From Mycobacterium sp. E2733 (GTDB lineage: Bacteria > Actinomycetota > Actinomycetes > Mycobacteriales > Mycobacteriaceae), in NCBI RefSeq assembly GCF_001667585.1, contig NZ_LZJZ01000111.1, positions 20,993 through 84,992 of the forward strand: a stretch of DNA of 64,000 nt, in the 5' to 3' direction. Each line of letters starts with the position of its first letter. Positions within the stretch are counted from its first letter, which is position 1. This document shows positions 52,379 to 60,483 of this stretch, piece after piece. The notes below the pieces were generated by a model. The model was not told the DNA's origin. It did no database searches and worked only from the letters and a program-made list of their open reading frames with translations. Both the position numbers and the translations under genes were made by a program.

Positions 52379-53376
52379 GGCTTCACGCCGGCGAGGTCGA
52401 GCCCGGCGCTCACCATCTCGGCCGTCGCCTTCGGGTCGGTCATCAACAGCGGCGCAGCGGTCACCGCCACGCCCTCGATGTCGGCATGATCGCCCTCGTG
52501 CACCAGCCAGCAATCCAGGATCCCGGTGCCACCGCGCGCCCCGTAATGCCGGCCGACCGCTTCGGCGGTCGACTCCACCCCGATCACCGACAGGCAGGCA
52601 TCGGCCATGCCGCGCAATGGTTTTCCACCGATGATGGGCGAGTAGCCGACGACCGGGGCGGTCGCCGAGCGCAACGCCGCCCGAATGCCGGGGACGGCCA
52701 GGATGGCGCCGACGCTCACCACCGGGTTGGACGGCGCCAGCAGGATGACGTCGGCTTCGGCGATGGCCGCTACAGCATCACTTGTGGCGGTGGCCTTTTC
52801 GGCGCCGACGAAAGCGAAGCTGTGGGTGGGCACGTCGGCGCGGTAGCGCACCCACCACTCCTGGAAGTGGATCGCGCGCCGGTTGCCGTCGGCCGGATCG
52901 GTAATCACCACGTGCGTCTCGCAGCGGTCGTCGCTCGCCGGCAGCAGTCGCGCGCCGGGTTGCCAGCGATCGCACAGCGCCGTGGTGATCTGCGAGAGCG
53001 GGTAGCCGGCGTTGAGCATCTGGGTGCGCACCAGGTGGGTGGCGATATCCCGGTCGCCGAGCCCGAACCAGTCCGGCTGCACGCCGTAGCGCGCCAATTC
53101 CTCTTTGGCGTGCCAGGTTTCGTCGCGGTGACCCCACCCGCGCTCCGGGTCTACCCCTCCACCTAAGGTGTACATGCAGGTGTCCAAATCCGGGCAGACC
53201 CGCAGTCCATGGATCCAGGCGTCGTCGCCGATGTTGACGATTGCATTAAGTTCGTGGTTGCCGGCTCCCGCGTCTGGGTGCTGTTGCGTTTCGAACTGTC
53301 CCAGCCCGAGCAACTGTTGAATCCCCAGCAGGAAGCGGGCGCCGCCAACCCCACCGACCAGAACGGTGACCTTCAC
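52375..53376 (-). CDS. fbiA: Phosphoenolpyruvate/2-phospho-L-lactate transferase FbiA
   Basis: A 333-aa enzyme that joins the activated three-carbon unit to the deazaflavin Fo, giving (dehydro)F420-0. It begins VLVGGVGGARFLLGIQQLL, with the family's NIGDDAWIHGLRVCPDLDTCMYTLGG and LAPSNPVVSVGAILAVPGIRAAL, and ends VIGVESTAEAVGRHYG...ILDCWLVHEGD. A GTG start is used. It is divergent from whiB2 across 325 bp and coupled to fbiB. Confidence 0.96.
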   Translation of the reverse strand: MKVTVLVGGVGGARFLLGIQQLLGLGQFETQQHPDAGAGNHELNAIVNIGDDAWIHGLRVCPDLDTCMYTLGGGVDPERGWGHRDETWHAKEELARYGVQPDWFGLGDRDIATHLVRTQMLNAGYPLSQITTALCDRWQPGARLLPASDDRCETHVVITDPADGNRRAIHFQEWWVRYRADVPTHSFAFVGAEKATATSDAVAAIAEADVILLAPSNPVVSVGAILAVPGIRAALRSATAPVVGYSPIIGGKPLRGMADACLSVIGVESTAEAVGRHYGARGGTGILDCWLVHEGDHADIEGVAVTAAPLLMTDPKATAEMVSAGLDLAGVKP

Positions 53377-53701
53377 GTGGACGACAGTACTGCCCGGCGA
53401 CCGCGCGGTGGCGGGGCCGTTACGCGGCCTTTAAGCGTAGTCGCGCGCAGTGTGATCGACACGCCGAATGCGCAAAACAACGGAAACGCCGTAATTCGGT
53501 CACGAGATGGTATGGAAATGCGCCGTAATGCTTGACCCGGCAGATTAACCCGTGTCTAATCACAACAGTGTCATTTCCCGGTTGGCCGGCCGGTTCCGGT
53601 GTCGCAGACCGAGATTCGATCACTTGTTCGAATTGTCTGTACACATCAGAAAAGTGGGAACCACTCACTCTCCCAATCAAACTGAGGAGGCGGACGACCG
53701 T
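53377..53701. other. Divergent control region of fbiA and whiB2
   Basis: 325 bp with no convincing gene. The right half holds a promoter at 53532-53560 for whiB2 and a leader of about 140 nt. The frames open across it have no start signals. Nothing else was recognised. Confidence 0.6.
53532..53560 (+). promoter_or_regulatory. SigA-type promoter for whiB2
   Basis: TTGACC and TCTAAT are separated by exactly 17 bp, near the vegetative consensus. It lies about 140 bp before the whiB2 start on the same strand. Confidence 0.55.
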
Positions 53702-54067
53702 ATGTCTTACGAACATCTTCGAGGAGTCATGGCGAGCACGCCGCACACCCCTATCGTCTCAGCGCCGGTCCGACCCGTTCGGCCGCACCTGACCGTGGTT
53801 CCTGATGCGCCAGTCGCATTCGAGCCCGAGCCGATGCCGGCGCCCGTCGCGGACCAGTGGCAGGACCGGGCGCTGTGCGCCCAAACCGATCCCGAGGCCT
53901 TCTTCCCGGAGAAGGGCGGCTCCACCCGGGAGGCCAAGAAGATCTGCCTGGGGTGCGAGGTGCGTCACGAGTGCCTGGAGTACGCCCTGGAGCACGACGA
54001 GCGCTTCGGCATTTGGGGCGGTCTCTCCGAGCGCGAGCGCCGGCGCCTCAAGCGCGGCATCATCTAG
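53702..54067 (+). CDS. whiB2: WhiB2 iron-sulfur regulator
   Basis: A 121-aa Wbl protein. Four cysteines at residues 59, 82, 85 and 91 (ALCAQTDPEAFFP, ICLGCEVRHEC) bind a [4Fe-4S] cluster. GIWGG and the basic end ERERRRLKRGII complete the Wbl fold. WhiB2/WhmD controls septation and division and is essential in mycobacteria. The ATG giving MSYEHLRG has GGAGG 11 nt upstream and an N-terminus like that of M. smegmatis WhmD. The annotated M. tuberculosis protein is about 30 residues shorter. Internal starts cannot be excluded. Confidence 0.93.
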   Translation: MSYEHLRGVMASTPHTPIVSAPVRPVRPHLTVVPDAPVAFEPEPMPAPVADQWQDRALCAQTDPEAFFPEKGGSTREAKKICLGCEVRHECLEYALEHDERFGIWGGLSERERRRLKRGII

Positions 54068-54082
54068 GGCGCCGAAGGCGCC
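54068..54082. terminator. Hairpin after whiB2
   Basis: GGCGCC-GAA-GGCGCC is a 6-bp GC stem with a 3-nt loop. It starts directly after the whiB2 stop and lies 12 bp from the stop of the convergent zincin-like gene. No U-tract follows, as is common for mycobacterial terminators. It may work in both directions. Confidence 0.5.
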
Positions 54083-54094
54083 TGCGCGTCAGGG

Positions 54095-54517
54095 TCATTC
54101 GTCGTCGATCGTTGGGTCGATGACCGACGGCTCCACATCGAGATAGATGGCGACCTGGGCCACCAAGATTTCGTGCAGTAAATCACCGAGCTCGACGGTG
54201 TCCTTGGCCCGTCGCTCAATCGGCTTGCGAAACAAGACAATTCGCGCTCGTGTGGCGTTGCCGCGGACGTCGACGCCGGCCGGGATTAAGCGCGCCAGCG
54301 GGATCGGCCCGTCGGCGATCACCTCCGGCGGCCACTGCACGCTGTCGGGATCCTTGGCCGCGATGCGGGGAATCTCGTCGACCGCCACGTCGAGGTCGGT
54401 CAAGCGGGCCTGCCATTGCCGCTCGATGGGTTCGTAGGCCTCCAGCACCGCCATGTCGAATCGCTCGGCCCGGCTGCGCCACCCGGGCACCGTCGGCGGC
54501 AGCAGCGGGCCGCGCAC
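54095..54517 (-). CDS. Zincin-like metallopeptidase-family protein with degenerate motif
   Basis: A 140-aa protein of the Rv3259 type. It has MAVLEAYEPIERQWQARLTDLDVAVDEIP near the N-terminus, then GNATRARIVLFRKPIERRAK and LLHEILVAQVAIYLDVEPSVIDPTIDDE. The last block aligns with the zinc site of the Zincin_1 family (HExxH), but the second His is Val, so only HE remains. Protease activity is therefore doubtful. A GTG giving VRGPLLPPTVPGW matches the conserved N-terminus. A further 36 Arg/Ser-rich residues are possible upstream but look non-coding. Confidence 0.78.
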   Translation of the reverse strand: MRGPLLPPTVPGWRSRAERFDMAVLEAYEPIERQWQARLTDLDVAVDEIPRIAAKDPDSVQWPPEVIADGPIPLARLIPAGVDVRGNATRARIVLFRKPIERRAKDTVELGDLLHEILVAQVAIYLDVEPSVIDPTIDDE

Positions 54518-54689
54518 ATCGCGGCCCCGTCGGGAGGACCGATGGGAAGCGAATCGGCCCGGGGACCGATCCCTCCGCGGAGAGCTGCGCGAATCGCCCA
54601 CGCGCCGATGGTAACGGTTGCACATCGGGGGTCGGCCGGTTGCGCGTGTCCGGCGCTTCGACGGCGTTTCCGCACGATAGCCTTTCGGC

Positions 54690-55127
54690 GTGAACGTTCC
54701 CCGTCGCTGTTGCCGGCCCGGGTGCCCGCACTACGCCGTGGCGACCCTGACGTTCGTCTACTCGGACTCGACGGCAGTCGTCGGCCCGTTGGCGACCGCG
54801 CGGGAACCGCATTCCTGGGACCTGTGTGTCAACCATGCCGGCCGCATCACCGCGCCCCGCGGATGGGACCTGGTGCGCCATGCCGGACCCCTCCTTTCTG
54901 AGCCCGCCCACCCTGACGAGGACGACCTCGTCGCCCTGGCCGACGCGGTGCGCGAGCGTGGCGATCGCGGCGTGCCGTACGCCCCGGTGAACGGCTTCGC
55001 CGACCCGCACCTTCATCACGCCGGGTCGCAGGCGACCGCGCCCAGCAGTAGCGTGCTCGCGCCCCCCGAGCAACGGTCCGGCCGGCGCCGCGGGCATCTG
55101 CGGGTGTTGCCCGACCCCAGTGACTAG
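54690..55127 (+). CDS. DUF3499 protein (Rv3258c-like)
   Basis: A 145-aa protein. The N-terminus has a Cys cluster (RCCRPGCPHYAVATLTFVYSDSTAVVGPL) and a second site LCVNHAGRITAPRGW, suggesting a zinc-bound fold. The C-terminus is Arg/Pro/Ser-rich and probably unstructured. Function is unknown; in M. tuberculosis it precedes the phosphomannomutase gene as it does here. A GTG start is used. Confidence 0.8.
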   Translation: MNVPRRCCRPGCPHYAVATLTFVYSDSTAVVGPLATAREPHSWDLCVNHAGRITAPRGWDLVRHAGPLLSEPAHPDEDDLVALADAVRERGDRGVPYAPVNGFADPHLHHAGSQATAPSSSVLAPPEQRSGRRRGHLRVLPDPSD

Positions 55128-55249
55128 CCGTTCCTGCGTCGCGCGCATTCCCCGCGCACCGCTGCGGTCCGGAGTTTCCCGGGGGCCGATAGGCTGACGG
55201 CCAAGAGGCGAAAAAACGAAGCACTTTCAAGGCGTCAGGAGGCCCCGGC

Positions 55250-56647
55250 ATGTCTCGGCTCGCCGCGACCGTGCACCGCGTCGTCAAGGCTTATGACGTA
55301 CGCGGGCTGGTCGGCGAGGAGTTGGACGAGCCGCTGGTCACCGCTTTGGGGGCGGCCTTCGCCAAGATGATGCGCGGCGAGGGCGCCCGTCAGGTGGTGA
55401 TCGGCCACGACATGCGCGACAGCTCGCCGACGCTGGCCGCGGCTTTCGCGTCCGGTGTGACCGGCCAGGGTTTGGACGTGGTGCGGATCGGCTTGTCGTC
55501 GACCGATCAGCTGTACTTCGCCTCCGGCTCGCTGGACTGCCCCGGCGCCATGTTCACCGCGAGCCACAACCCGGCGGCGTACAACGGCATCAAGCTGTGC
55601 CGGGCGGCCGCCAAGCCGGTCGGCGCCGACAGCGGACTGCGCACCATCGGCGAGGACGTGATCGCCGGGGTCGAGCGCTACGACGGACCGCCCGGAACCG
55701 TCACCGACCGCGACGTGCTGGACGACTACGGGACGTTCCTGCGTTCGCTGGTGAACACCTCCGGGTTGCGGCCCCTGCGGGTGGCCGTGGACGCGGGCAA
55801 CGGCATGGCCGGCCTCACCGCGCCCGCGGTGCTCGGCGCGATCGACTCGATCACCTTGCTGCCCTTGTATTTCGAGCTCGACGGCTCGTTTCCCAATCAC
55901 GAGGCCAACCCGCTCGATCCGGCCAACCTGGTCGACCTGCAGGCCTACGTCCGCGAGACCGGCGCCGATATCGGGTTGGCGTTCGACGGGGATGCCGACC
56001 GCTGCTTCGTCGTCGACGAACGCGGCCGCCCGGTGTCGCCTTCGACGGTGACCAGCCTGGTGGCCGCCCGCGAGCTGGGCCGCGAGATCGGCGCGACCAT
56101 CATCCACAACGTGATCACGTCGCGGGCGGTGCCCGAGTTGGTAACCGAACGCGGCGGCACCCCGCTGCGCTCCCGCGTCGGACACTCCTATATCAAGGCG
56201 ATGATGGCCGACACCGGCGCGATCTTCGGCGGCGAACACTCGGCGCACTATTACTTCCGCGACTTCTGGGGCGCGGACTCCGGAATGCTGGCCGCGCTGT
56301 ACGTGCTGGCCGCCCTCGGCGAGCAGGTCCGGCCGCTGTCGGAGTTGACCGCCGACTACCAGCGCTACGAATCGTCCGGCGAGATCAACTTCACGGTGGC
56401 CGACGCCGAGCTGTGCACGGAGGAGGTGCTGAAGTCCTTCGGCAGCCGGATCCACTCCATCGACCACGTGGACGGGGTGACGGTCGACCTGGGCGACGGC
56501 AGCTGGTTCAACCTGCGCAGCTCCAACACCGAGCCGTTGCTGCGACTCAACGTGGAGGCGCGCAGCACCGAGGACGTCGACGCGGTGGTCGCCCAGATCA
56601 GCGCTCAGATCCGCGCGCAGTCGGCGCCCGCCGAGGCCGCGCCGTGA
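55250..56647 (+). CDS. manB: Phosphomannomutase/phosphoglucomutase
   Basis: A 465-aa alpha-D-phosphohexomutase. The phosphoserine loop is TASHNPAAYNG with Ser105, the Mg2+ loop is DGDADR at residues 246-251, GGEHSAHYYF is the sugar loop and RSSNTEPLLRLNVEA the phosphate-binding loop. It converts mannose-6-phosphate to mannose-1-phosphate, between ManA and the GDP-mannose pyrophosphorylase. The order manB-TobH-manA is preserved. The gene overlaps the next by 4 bp (GTGA). M. tuberculosis annotation calls it pmmA or manB (Rv3257c). Confidence 0.94.
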   Translation: MSRLAATVHRVVKAYDVRGLVGEELDEPLVTALGAAFAKMMRGEGARQVVIGHDMRDSSPTLAAAFASGVTGQGLDVVRIGLSSTDQLYFASGSLDCPGAMFTASHNPAAYNGIKLCRAAAKPVGADSGLRTIGEDVIAGVERYDGPPGTVTDRDVLDDYGTFLRSLVNTSGLRPLRVAVDAGNGMAGLTAPAVLGAIDSITLLPLYFELDGSFPNHEANPLDPANLVDLQAYVRETGADIGLAFDGDADRCFVVDERGRPVSPSTVTSLVAARELGREIGATIIHNVITSRAVPELVTERGGTPLRSRVGHSYIKAMMADTGAIFGGEHSAHYYFRDFWGADSGMLAALYVLAALGEQVRPLSELTADYQRYESSGEINFTVADAELCTEEVLKSFGSRIHSIDHVDGVTVDLGDGSWFNLRSSNTEPLLRLNVEARSTEDVDAVVAQISAQIRAQSAPAEAAP

Positions 56648-57744
56648 GCGCGGTCCGGGCGGTCGATCTGGAGGACACCGAGGGTCTGCTGGCCGCCGAC
56701 CGGGACGGGCTGCTGCGCGCGGCGTCGTCGGCCGGCGCGCAGGCGCGCGCGGTTGCGGCCGCCGTCGACGAGGGCGCGCTGGAAGCCGTGCGGACCGACG
56801 ACCGGCCGCGCAGCCTGATCTGGGTCGCCGGCCGCGGGACCGCTGAAACCGCCGGCGCGATGGTGGCCGCGACGGTGGGCGGTACGGCGTCGGAGCCGAT
56901 CGTGCAGACCGCCGAGGTTCCGCCGTGGATCGGCCCGCTCGACGTGCTGATCGTCGCGGGCGACGATCCCGGCGATCCCGCGTTGGTCGCCGCCGCCGCG
57001 ACCGGGGCGCGCCGCGGGGCGCGGGTTGTCGTCGTCGCGCCGTACGAGGGTCCGCTGCGGGATTCCACGGCCGGCCGGGCCGCGGTGCTGGCGCCCAGGC
57101 TGGCCATCCCCGACGAGTTCGGGCTGTGCCGGTACCTGGCCGCCGGCCTGGCCGTTGTGCAAATCGTGGACCAGCGACCGAGCATCGACCTGCGGGCGCT
57201 GGCCGACGAGCTGGACGCCGAGGCACTGCGCAACAGCGCGGGCCGCGAGCTGTTCACCAACCCGGCCAAGACAATTGCCGCGCGCATCGCCGACCGCCAG
57301 GTCGCGCTGGCCGGTGACTGCGCCGCGACGCTGGCCCTGGCCCGGCATGGCAGTTCGGTCCTGCTGCGGATCGCCCACCAGGTGGTGGGTGCCACCGGAC
57401 TGTCGGACGCCGTCGTCGCGCTGCGCGCGGGGATCGCCGGTGGCTTCCCCGACCCCGCCGACGCGCTCTTTCACGACGAACAGATCGACGGGCCGCTGCC
57501 GCGGCGGCTGTTGGTGCTGGCGCTCACCCTGTCCGCCGAACAGTCGGTGGTGGCCGCCCGCACCGCCGGGCTCGACGACGTATACCTGCTCGCCGCCGAA
57601 GACGTGCCCGACGGGCCCGGCGGCTCGGCCGGCTCGACGGTCGCGCCGGCGTTGGGTGGCGCCATCAGCGCCGAGCAGCAACTGGCAGTATTGGCCGTTC
57701 GACTGGAGATGGCCGCGGTTTACGCGCGACTGGTGCGGGGATAG
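56644..57744 (+). CDS. SIS-like TobH family protein
   Basis: A 366-aa protein related to bifunctional phosphoglucose/phosphomannose isomerases. It has a nucleotide-fold core (LIWVAGRGTAETAGAMVA, DVLIVAGDDPGDPALVAAAATGARRGARVVVVAP) but lacks a clear full set of isomerase active-site residues. Function is unknown (Rv3256c type). It is coupled to manB and followed after 8 bp by manA, so it belongs to the mannose supply operon. A sugar-phosphate isomerase or regulatory role is plausible. Confidence 0.82.
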   Translation: MSAVRAVDLEDTEGLLAADRDGLLRAASSAGAQARAVAAAVDEGALEAVRTDDRPRSLIWVAGRGTAETAGAMVAATVGGTASEPIVQTAEVPPWIGPLDVLIVAGDDPGDPALVAAAATGARRGARVVVVAPYEGPLRDSTAGRAAVLAPRLAIPDEFGLCRYLAAGLAVVQIVDQRPSIDLRALADELDAEALRNSAGRELFTNPAKTIAARIADRQVALAGDCAATLALARHGSSVLLRIAHQVVGATGLSDAVVALRAGIAGGFPDPADALFHDEQIDGPLPRRLLVLALTLSAEQSVVAARTAGLDDVYLLAAEDVPDGPGGSAGSTVAPALGGAISAEQQLAVLAVRLEMAAVYARLVRG

Positions 57745-57752
57745 ATAGAACA

Positions 57753-58979
57753 GTGGAACTGCTTCGCGGAGCCTTGAGGACCTACGCCTGGGGATCGCGT
57801 ACCGCCATAGCGGAATTCACCGGGCGGACGGTCCCGGCCGCCCATCCGGAGGCCGAGCTCTGGTTCGGCGCGCATCCGGGCGACCCGGCCTGGCTGGAAA
57901 CCGACGCAGGCACGGAGTCCTTGCTCGACGCGCTGGTCGCCGACCCGGAGGGGCAGCTCGGTCCGGGGGCGCGCGCCCGGTTCGGTGACGTGCTGCCGTT
58001 TCTGGTCAAGGTCCTCGCGGCCGACGAGCCGCTGTCCCTGCAGGCCCACCCGAGCGCGGCGCAGGCGGCCGAGGGCTACCTGCGTGAGGAGCGGCTGGGG
58101 ATTCCGCTGTCCTCCCCGGTGCGCAACTACCGCGACACCTCGCACAAACCCGAGCTGCTGGTGGCGCTGCAGCCGTTCGAGGCGCTGGCCGGATTCCGGC
58201 CGGCCTCCCGCACCGTCGAGCTGCTGCGGGCCCTGGCCGTGTCCGACCTCGACCCCTACATCGAGTTGCTCAACGACCAGTCCGACGCCGACGGACTGCG
58301 CGCGCTGTTCACCACCTGGATCACCGCACCGCAGCCCGACATCGACGTGCTGGTGCCGGCCGTGCTGGACGGCGCCATCCAGTACATCAGTTCCGGCGCA
58401 ACGGAATTCGCCGGCGAGGTCAAGACGGTGCTGGAGCTCGGGGAACGCTATCCGGGCGACGCCGGGGTGCTGGCGGCCCTGTTGCTGAACCGCATCACCC
58501 TGGCCCCGGGCGAGGCGATCTTCGTGTCGGCCGGCAGCCTGCACACCTACCTGCGGGGTTTCGCCGTCGAGGTCATGGCCAACTCCGACAACGTGTTACG
58601 GGGCGGCCTGACCCCCAAGCACGTCGACGTCCCCGAACTGCTGCGGGTGCTCGACTTCGCGCCGACCACCGAGGCGGAGGTGCGCGCCCCTGTCCACCGC
58701 GAGGGCTTCGGCCTGATCTACGAGACCCCGGCCGACGAGTTCGCGGTCGCGCTGCTGGAACTCGACGGCGATTACCTGGGCCACGAGGTCGACGCCTCGT
58801 GCAGCCACGAGGGTCCGCAGATCCTGCTGTGCACCGAGGGGTGCACGACGGTGCACGGCAAGTCCGGATCGCTGACGCTGCAGCGGGGGATGGCCGCCTG
58901 GGTGGCGGCCGACGACGCCCCGATCCGGCTGGTAGCGCGCGAGCCCACGAAGCTGTTCAGGGCGACCGTAGGGTTGTGA
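57753..58979 (+). CDS. manA: Mannose-6-phosphate isomerase
   Basis: A 408-aa type I isomerase (cupin fold). It begins LRGALRTYAWGSRTAIAEFTG. The zinc ligands lie in LQAHPS (His), HKPELLVAL (His/Glu) and the downstream AGSLHTYLRGFAVEVMANSDNVLRGGLTPKHVD (His). It interconverts fructose-6-phosphate and mannose-6-phosphate and feeds ManB. A GTG start is used. It converges on an FAD monooxygenase with 16 bp between the stops. Confidence 0.94.
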   Translation: MELLRGALRTYAWGSRTAIAEFTGRTVPAAHPEAELWFGAHPGDPAWLETDAGTESLLDALVADPEGQLGPGARARFGDVLPFLVKVLAADEPLSLQAHPSAAQAAEGYLREERLGIPLSSPVRNYRDTSHKPELLVALQPFEALAGFRPASRTVELLRALAVSDLDPYIELLNDQSDADGLRALFTTWITAPQPDIDVLVPAVLDGAIQYISSGATEFAGEVKTVLELGERYPGDAGVLAALLLNRITLAPGEAIFVSAGSLHTYLRGFAVEVMANSDNVLRGGLTPKHVDVPELLRVLDFAPTTEAEVRAPVHREGFGLIYETPADEFAVALLELDGDYLGHEVDASCSHEGPQILLCTEGCTTVHGKSGSLTLQRGMAAWVAADDAPIRLVAREPTKLFRATVGL

Positions 58980-58995
58980 GGGCGCGCCGGCGGTC

Positions 58996-60420
58996 TTATA
59001 GTGGCGACCCGCATCGCCCGGCTTCGCCGCGCTCGCGATCGCCACGGGCGGCCTGACGGCGTTCGCCCAGCCACAACCGCAGGTTGTGCGCCACGGCGCG
59101 GCCGACGATTCGCGGCGGCGGAACCATATAAAGGCTGTCGAGCAGCGAGAAGCGGCGCAAAAACCATTCCGCCAGAACGGGATCGGTTTCTGCGGCCCCG
59201 AGGAATTGGTCGAACAGCGCCCCGGAGGGACGCCACCACCACGGGACGGGCCCCTTGGTGCCGGCGTGGTGGAAGGTGACGTCGCCGATGGCGTTCATCG
59301 TCCATACCGGAAACGTGGTCTTGGCCGTCGCCCGATTCAGTGCGGCGGCCACCTCGTCGTCCGGCAGCTGCAGGGCGCGCCGGAGGTGACCCGCCTGCAG
59401 CGAGGTCATCGTCATGCCCTGGCCGAAGGTGGGGTTGAAGCTGGCGACGGCGTCGCCGAAGGGAATGATGCCGGCGGGCAAGCGGTCCAGCTTGTCGTAG
59501 CGGCGCCACTTGCTGGCCGGGAAGGCATGGAATGCCGGCTCGCCGATCGGTTCGGCCTGCTTGAGCGCCGCGTTGACATGGGCCGGGACCAGCTCTTCGG
59601 CCAGGTCCAGCATCTCGGGGAAGGTCTGCGGCGGTTTGACGTTGGCCACCCCGAAGGTGGTCAGCACCCAGGTCCCGTCCTCGTAACACAGCATGCCCAG
59701 CCCGAGCGACTTGTCGTGCGAGGCCCCGGCGACCACCACCTTCTCGGCGATCAGGCCTTCGGGCATGCGGAACTGTTGGGTGGCGTAGTAGATGCCGATG
59801 TCGAGGAGGTCTTCCCGGGGGCGCTCATACCCCCACTGCGACAACCACACCGGCAGCCGGGTGCCCCGGCCCGCCGCGTCGACGACGAGGTCCGCGGCGA
59901 CGAATTGCGCGTCCCCGCCGTCGGCGGGATCCAACACCACCCCGGTCACTCGCCGGCGCGCCGGATCGAACCGCGGTTCGGTCACCGAGCGGCGCACCAT
60001 CGTGACGTTGTCCGTGTCCTGGACTCGTTTGCGCAACTGCCACTCCAGATGCGGGCGGCTGGGCACGTAGGCGGTGAATTCATCGCGCAGGGTGTGCGCC
60101 GTCCCGAGCACGTGACCCGCAGCGCCGAGGTGGATGCAATCGGGCCGGTTCTCCAGGATGGGCACGCCGGCCGCCACCATGTCTTTGAGCAGCCCGGGGA
60201 ACAGGCTCTCGAACTCCATTGCGCCGCGGGCCATCAGCATGTGCAGGTGCCGGTCCTGCGGGACCGTCGCCCGGTTCGACGGTGTGCTCGGCAAGTCGTC
60301 GCGTTCGTAGACGGTGACGCGGGAATACGCGTCCGAGAGCACCCGCGCGGCGCACAGGCCGGCGATGCTGCCCCCGATGACCACCGCATGGTCCCTGGTG
60401 TTTGCTTTGGTGTCCGGCAT
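58996..60420 (-). CDS. FAD-dependent monooxygenase (Rv3254-like)
   Basis: A 474-aa flavoprotein of the PHBH/tryptophan halogenase-like fold. It has the Rossmann motif VVIGGSIAGLCAARVL, the second FAD motif (AADLVVDAAGRGTRLPVWL) and GDAVASFNPTFGQGMTMTSLQAGHLRRAL, the third. The substrate is unknown. An ATG giving MPDTKANTRDHAVV was chosen; 33 residues more would be poor in family similarity. It is divergent from the amino-acid permease gene, 63 bp apart. Confidence 0.87.
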   Translation of the reverse strand: MPDTKANTRDHAVVIGGSIAGLCAARVLSDAYSRVTVYERDDLPSTPSNRATVPQDRHLHMLMARGAMEFESLFPGLLKDMVAAGVPILENRPDCIHLGAAGHVLGTAHTLRDEFTAYVPSRPHLEWQLRKRVQDTDNVTMVRRSVTEPRFDPARRRVTGVVLDPADGGDAQFVAADLVVDAAGRGTRLPVWLSQWGYERPREDLLDIGIYYATQQFRMPEGLIAEKVVVAGASHDKSLGLGMLCYEDGTWVLTTFGVANVKPPQTFPEMLDLAEELVPAHVNAALKQAEPIGEPAFHAFPASKWRRYDKLDRLPAGIIPFGDAVASFNPTFGQGMTMTSLQAGHLRRALQLPDDEVAAALNRATAKTTFPVWTMNAIGDVTFHHAGTKGPVPWWWRPSGALFDQFLGAAETDPVLAEWFLRRFSLLDSLYMVPPPRIVGRAVAHNLRLWLGERRQAARGDRERGEAGRCGSPL

Positions 60421-60483
60421 CTCGGCAGAGTACCCAGTACTGTCACGGACCAATGGGTCCCCAGTGGATGGGAAGGGCGGCGG

